Assembly: GCA_035347995.1 (NCBI GenBank) | Contig: DAOPQD010000001.1 | Span: 1 to 64,000, forward strand | DNA length: 64,000 bases | Direction: 5' to 3' | DNA from: JAAZNO01 sp012798275 | GTDB lineage: Bacteria; Chloroflexota; Anaerolineae; B4-G1; SLSP01 | Shown here: positions 62,301-64,000 of the stretch, piece by piece | Layout: the number at the start of each line of letters is the position of its first letter | Numbering within the stretch: the first letter of the stretch is position 1 | Program-made: the position numbers and the translations under genes | The notes under the pieces: generated by a model | Seen by the model: only the letters and a program-made list of their open reading frames with translations | Told to the model about the DNA's origin: nothing | Databases searched by the model: none

Positions 62301-62828
62301 GTGATCGTGTGCTCTATCCTCGCCGAGCGCGACAAAGGCCTCAGTATGGGCGTGGCGGACTATCTGGTGAAGCCTATTCTGGAGCAAGATTTGTTGAGCG
62401 CGTTGGCCCGGCTTTCCCATGACCTTACCAAGACGCATGTGCTGGTGGTGGACGACAATCCAGATGATCGGAACCTGCTTGAACGTATATTGGCTGATGC
62501 TGGCTACATCGTCGCTACTGCCAGCAACGGCGTGGAAGCGATTGCGGATCTGGCTCTGTCGCCGCCCGACCTGGTAGTGCTCGACCTGATGATGCCCGAC
62601 GTGGATGGCTTCGCCGTCCTGGAGAACATGAAGGCGCGCCCGGAGACCTGCGATATTCCCGTCATCGTTGCCACGGCCAAGGAACTCAGTGCGGCTGAGC
62701 GGGCCGCCTTGACGGTGCGGGTGCAGGCTCTGTTGCAGAAGGGCCTCTTTGACCAGGAGCGCCTCTTAGAGGATGTGGCAGCGGCGTTGGCGCGGTTGGG
62801 CCCGGCGCGTCAAGATACCCATCGGTGA
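56334..62828 (+). CDS. giant hybrid histidine kinase: GAFs, PAS, HisKA, HATPase, two receivers
   Basis: The 2164-residue cytoplasmic protein has GAF-1 to GAF-5 (about 15-860), PAS (870-1000), GAF-6 (1003-1165), degenerate GAF (1170-1310), GAF-7 and GAF-8 (1315-1650), HisKA with H1673 (ANMSHELRTPL), HATPase_c (about 1778-1885) and two C-terminal receivers with D1964 (TLDILMPDRSGW) and D2084 (VLDLMMPDVDGF). It has no membrane segment, so signals must come from ligands or from the membrane members of the array. The degenerate GAF inside it is the same type as in the kinase-less proteins, the likeliest contact point. It lacks the array C-terminal module. GAGACCTGAGAGT precedes the ATG; the gene closes the operon. 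Confidence 0.9.
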   Translation: MNADALQFDPGVSLAAITAISRSALRAGGLAQLGEQIVALVTQLCSCPAALFYAADGDSKTASRLLPRAAVGLPLVQLPPLGVVNLERDGVREEPVVWQTPEQMAVLQLPTSPQGVLLAPVTLAGKIIGLICALQLEPGKAFSPAAPPLLGLLAAHVGDTLESMTAYRELEQDYELLQRRYQAMSSMYEISLELARQQRELDPMLESLGPRIVRLLDATGGGIWLWREGEQQLELVLSLQSGYATKVGTRLAPGEGLVGQAYVAKQLQVRNDYGQWANRPAEFQAAPFRAAMAIPLLWQDQVVGVLVATDDREGRAFTPYDQYLGQLLASQVVIFIQNAQLFGQTQRSLARTEALYRANRSVTSLVSVEETLQTVVDGVAEVLDADQVVIYTFNFTAEEVTHAVRGGRIREEHNLLSFDELQHGLSGWVIANRQPVYSPKGFEDPREGREASERRKRHRTGAVIVVPLQYRGELLGTMTAFNSLDRPDFSPEDVDLMVAMASQAAAAVANAQLFENMRRALVRTQALYQVGRAVMLVKDLEEVLQEITEQVAATLPANRVSLMTFDVETERVTHFARGGPGKEFIALDVSYQELWAGLSGWVLREGHPTLSPKDRPDPRETPEVQQRRLETHCGSIMVAPIIYRGVTLGTMTAINLPEERDFNDEDLELLVGMVNQAAAAIANAQLFAAAQRRTQLLSTGAEVSRAAYSILDVDELLPQLAALIRERFGLYYVGIFLVDAEGQWAVLRAGTGEAGARMLAAGHRLRVGGQSMIGACVATRQARIALDVGAEAVRFDNPELPATRSEMALPLVARGEAVGAMTIQSELPRAFSEDDILMLQTMADQIATAIVNARLFSQARRAALEAESNQILLRSIIESIPNPVFYKDIHGVHRIVNKAFAEEVLGLPPEQILGKTMLELPEAIDPEVARPQHESDMALIREPGVQTFETRSRYADGVEHDVIFSKSTVFDAQGAVIGMVGVMNDITSRKQLLAALEYRTQQLQTAAEISRATSSILNLEELLPRAVELVRERFGYYYVGAFLIDDTGKWAVLRAGTGAAGAQMLQMGHRLLIGGQSMVGMAMQERQSRIAFDVGREAVRFDNPLLPETRSEIALPLISRGDVIGALTIQSALPEAFSESDILVLETVADQIASAIANAWLFAEAQERFEELQRLQRELTGEAWAHYVRGQTVVGYAYDAARLVPLLESGSEPADEVSQLWRQREALALADLTHGEMVQRQDDQGAFVLAPITSPLGEPLGVLGVDTTLETPEAGWSEEDLELLQAVREQVGMALENRLLFEQTTSVLTETTTLYEVGQKITEAHTEADIFHAVIEGLSRRPESERVSVGLFEPLDNPAQLRVVDGWAREGQAVAAGNVYPLLYWQAVYTSLEGEGAFICPNIDQESRFGPEIRGMFEYLKVRGFVAFQLRVRGMLYGTILVYTKEPHEFTPEELRFYATLTRNTSVALENLFLLETTRQEAERRALLNEVMSTASASLDPDDLVHDTTQLIAQRLEMPALYWVYRGGVLEAAAVYRFDGSALVVEGPQERFVPEDVPELTEAVLSKLDYRWNFTSSPGLVSPFDVYRTALDLEELLVLPVLIRDEVLGVLVLGQQRGHPAIDENETAFLRNAAVNIGVALENAQLYQEAQETAEKLKEVDRLKSEFLANMSHELRTPLNSIIGFSRVILKGIDGPITDLQKTDLEAIYQSGRHLLELINDILDQSKIEAGKMEYTFEPTDLMEIIRGVMSTSIALVKDKPIELQQQLPEALPTIIADSRRIRQVLLNLVGNAAKFTEQGFISLSAWADEEWVTIAVQDSGVGIPRDRYGAVFTPFEQVDSSSSRRFGGTGLGLPVSKRFVEAHGGSIWFESELGVGSTFYVKLPIAGPPAEKPAEEEWPVRAPRSEGEDSKGLLVLTVDDDAGVITLFRRYLSKQGYRVVGLTRGDRVVEEAKRLKPYAITLDILMPDRSGWEVIRDLKSDPLTRNIPVIVCSILAERDKGLSMGVADYLVKPILEQDLLSALARLSHDLTKTHVLVVDDNPDDRNLLERILADAGYIVATASNGVEAIADLALSPPDLVVLDLMMPDVDGFAVLENMKARPETCDIPVIVATAKELSAAERAALTVRVQALLQKGLFDQERLLEDVAAALARLGPARQDTHR

Positions 62829-62853
62829 GGCTTTGTTGCACTGCCAACCTTTC

Positions 62854-62882
62854 TTGACAGTGCTGACTCTTCGTTGTACAAT
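62854..62882 (+). promoter_or_regulatory. sigma70-type promoter of the ferredoxin gene
   Basis: TTGACA at 62854-62859 and TACAAT at 62877-62882 with a 17-bp spacer match the consensus in 11 of 12 positions. It lies 25 bp after the hybrid kinase stop codon. Confidence 0.75.
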
Positions 62883-62951
62883 GGGGACATTGCTGGCGGG
62901 ACAGCCCCAGGCAAGGAGTGCATTTTCAGATAATTCACAGGAGGTAGAATC

Positions 62952-63218
62952 ATGCCGTACGTAATCACTCGCATTTGTGAACGGGTAGGCGCTTGTGTGG
63001 AGGTGTGCCCCACGGAATCAATTCACTTTGTGGATGACAACAAGGACTGGCCTACTTACTATATCAACCCTGATACCTGCATTGATTGCGGCGCCTGCGC
63101 TGCGGAGTGCCCTAATGAGGCCATCTTCCCGGAGGAGGACGTGCCGGACGCCTATCAGGATGATATTAAGAAGAACGCCAAGTTTTATGAGAGCGGTCCG
63201 GGGGCGGATCTGATCTAA
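62952..63218 (+). CDS. 7Fe-type ferredoxin
   Basis: The 88-residue protein resembles FdxA-type ferredoxins. The first motif has only three cysteines (C9, C15, C19), the second four (C43, C46, C49, C53). Loss of the second cysteine of the first motif fits a [3Fe-4S] cluster (C9, C15, C53) next to a [4Fe-4S] cluster (C19, C43, C46, C49), as known in Azotobacter FdI. It is a small soluble electron carrier. CAGGAGG precedes the ATG, and it has its own promoter and terminator, so it is probably a housekeeping gene unrelated to the sensory array. Confidence 0.9.
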   Translation: MPYVITRICERVGACVEVCPTESIHFVDDNKDWPTYYINPDTCIDCGACAAECPNEAIFPEEDVPDAYQDDIKKNAKFYESGPGADLI

Positions 63219-63241
63219 GGTTTCCCTGGGTTATTTGAAAA

Positions 63242-63283
63242 CAATCGGGTTCGTGACAGGGTGCCCTTTCACGAACCCGATTG
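63242..63283. terminator. bidirectional terminator hairpin
   Basis: A 15-bp perfect stem starting with CAATCGGGTTCGTGA encloses a 12-nt loop that can pair further. It lies between convergent genes. On the minus strand it is followed by TTTTC, so it may stop transcription from both sides. Confidence 0.75.
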
Positions 63284-63300
63284 CTTGCGTATGGCAGAGG

Positions 63301-64000
63301 TTAGCTGATATAAATGGGGCTGGAGAAAATCCATCCGACGCGCCGACCCCGGAAGTGTCGGTAAACTTCGACGCGATAGATGCCGGCTTCTGCCGACGTG
63401 TAGCTGAGTACGGTGTCCGTCTTCTTGCTGACCAGTCGTCCATCGCGCAACAGACGGATTTCGCCTTTCGCCGGCACGCTGACTTCCAGCGTCACGGCGC
63501 CCAGCCGTTTGAGCTCTTCGCCCATCGTGCGCCGCGCGGCGCCGCTGCGGGCGAGGAATTGAAAGCCATGTGTGGGGTAGGGCAGGTCGTAGCCCGCCCA
63601 GGTGCGCCCCGCGCGCAGGGCGTCATAAATCAGGCGGCGATCCCGGCTTTCCTCGCCGGTCAGCGGGCCATCGGTGAGGATGTGCGTGTTGACGCAACGG
63701 AAAAGATAGGCATAGGGGAAGACCACTCGCTGCAGGCCGGCCATTTTGTACAGGCCAGCGTGCGCGTCGGCGCCGCCGAGCGCCGCCAGGCGCGCGCCCT
63801 TGCTTAGCAGCTCGTCCCACAGTCGCAGGGTCGCTCGATAGGGGCCTCGAATGCCCCAATCGGGGAGCAGAGCATAGATCAACGCCGCGAGATGAGACCA
63901 GAGCAGGCCCTTGAACTCCGACATGTAGTTCCAGATTTCCAGGCCGGTGATGCCCTCGATGGGCCAGTCCGTCCAGGGAATGGCGTCGAAATCTTCCCCC
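63301..64000 (-). CDS. PHP-domain/CehA-McbA-type metallohydrolase, partial
   Basis: The frame stays open through the right edge of the window, so only the C-terminal 233 residues are seen and the start lies outside. The motif GGADAHA (histidine and aspartate of a metal site) and GLEIWNYMSEF resemble the last metal-binding segments of PHP-fold enzymes such as CehA/McbA family hydrolases and polymerase/histidinol phosphatase relatives. A C-terminal beta-rich part (about the last 75 residues) is also common there. The substrate is unknown. It is convergent with the ferredoxin gene. Confidence 0.7.
   Translation of the reverse strand, partial: GEDFDAIPWTDWPIEGITGLEIWNYMSEFKGLLWSHLAALIYALLPDWGIRGPYRATLRLWDELLSKGARLAALGGADAHAGLYKMAGLQRVVFPYAYLFRCVNTHILTDGPLTGEESRDRRLIYDALRAGRTWAGYDLPYPTHGFQFLARSGAARRTMGEELKRLGAVTLEVSVPAKGEIRLLRDGRLVSKKTDTVLSYTSAEAGIYRVEVYRHFRGRRVGWIFSSPIYIS

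Noticed and set aside
1..64000. rRNA and tRNA genes, insertion sequences and prophage genes
   Set aside because: I looked for cloverleaf-like sequence ending in CCA, conserved rRNA segments, transposase DDE motifs and integrases and found none I could support.

Overview
The window reads as a piece of a GC-rich bacterial genome, most likely a Chloroflexota member (Anaerolineae/Caldilinea-like). That assignment is inference from three things: abundant kinase-less multi-GAF proteins, short 7-9 nt tandem words between genes, and the gene repertoire. No rRNA or tRNA gene is visible to anchor the taxonomy. One 100-base run of N (13339-13438) shows that this is a scaffold with a gap inside a tandem repeat. 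All genes but the last lie on the + strand.

Left part (1-15973). A membrane protein and a lipoprotein of unknown function come first. A strong promoter at 1567-1595 then leads into a catabolic cluster. It holds a DUF2877 protein, FdrA and a DUF1116 protein (the three partners linked to oxamate carbamoyltransferase in E. coli), a cyclase-family metal hydrolase, a GNAT-like protein, a thiolase-fold protein without its nucleophilic cysteine, its DUF35 Zn-ribbon/OB partner, a UraA-type nucleobase permease, and a three-subunit molybdenum hydroxylase (FAD, 2Fe-2S, Mo). Together they suggest uptake, hydroxylation, ring opening and carbamoyl/acyl cleavage of a pyrimidine-, purine- or related N-heterocycle. 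The gaps in this part are filled with 7-nt repeat words. Two long heptad arrays and a third, gapped one surround a four-helix-bundle gene sitting between the 2Fe-2S and Mo subunit genes.

Right part (16210-62828). After a clear terminator and a new promoter come two single-domain response regulators and a histidine kinase, overlapping each other. Then follow 15 GAF-domain proteins with no kinase, cyclase or other output domain, two lone solute-binding lipoproteins, and finally a 2164-residue hybrid kinase with eight GAF domains, a PAS domain, and two receivers. Many of these genes overlap by 4 bp (ATGA). The 15 GAF proteins have different input ends (multi-TM, Cache, ABC_sub_bind, LacI-type periplasmic-binding fold, purely cytoplasmic GAF). 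They share one build: usually one or more full GAF domains (none in one protein), usually a degenerate GAF, and the same ~50-residue C-terminal module. The best reading is one large multi-input sensory assembly whose output is collected by the flanking kinases. It is the most unusual thing in the window.

Right edge (62854-64000). A ferredoxin gene has a near-consensus promoter and a long terminator hairpin. A convergent PHP/CehA-type hydrolase gene runs off the window.
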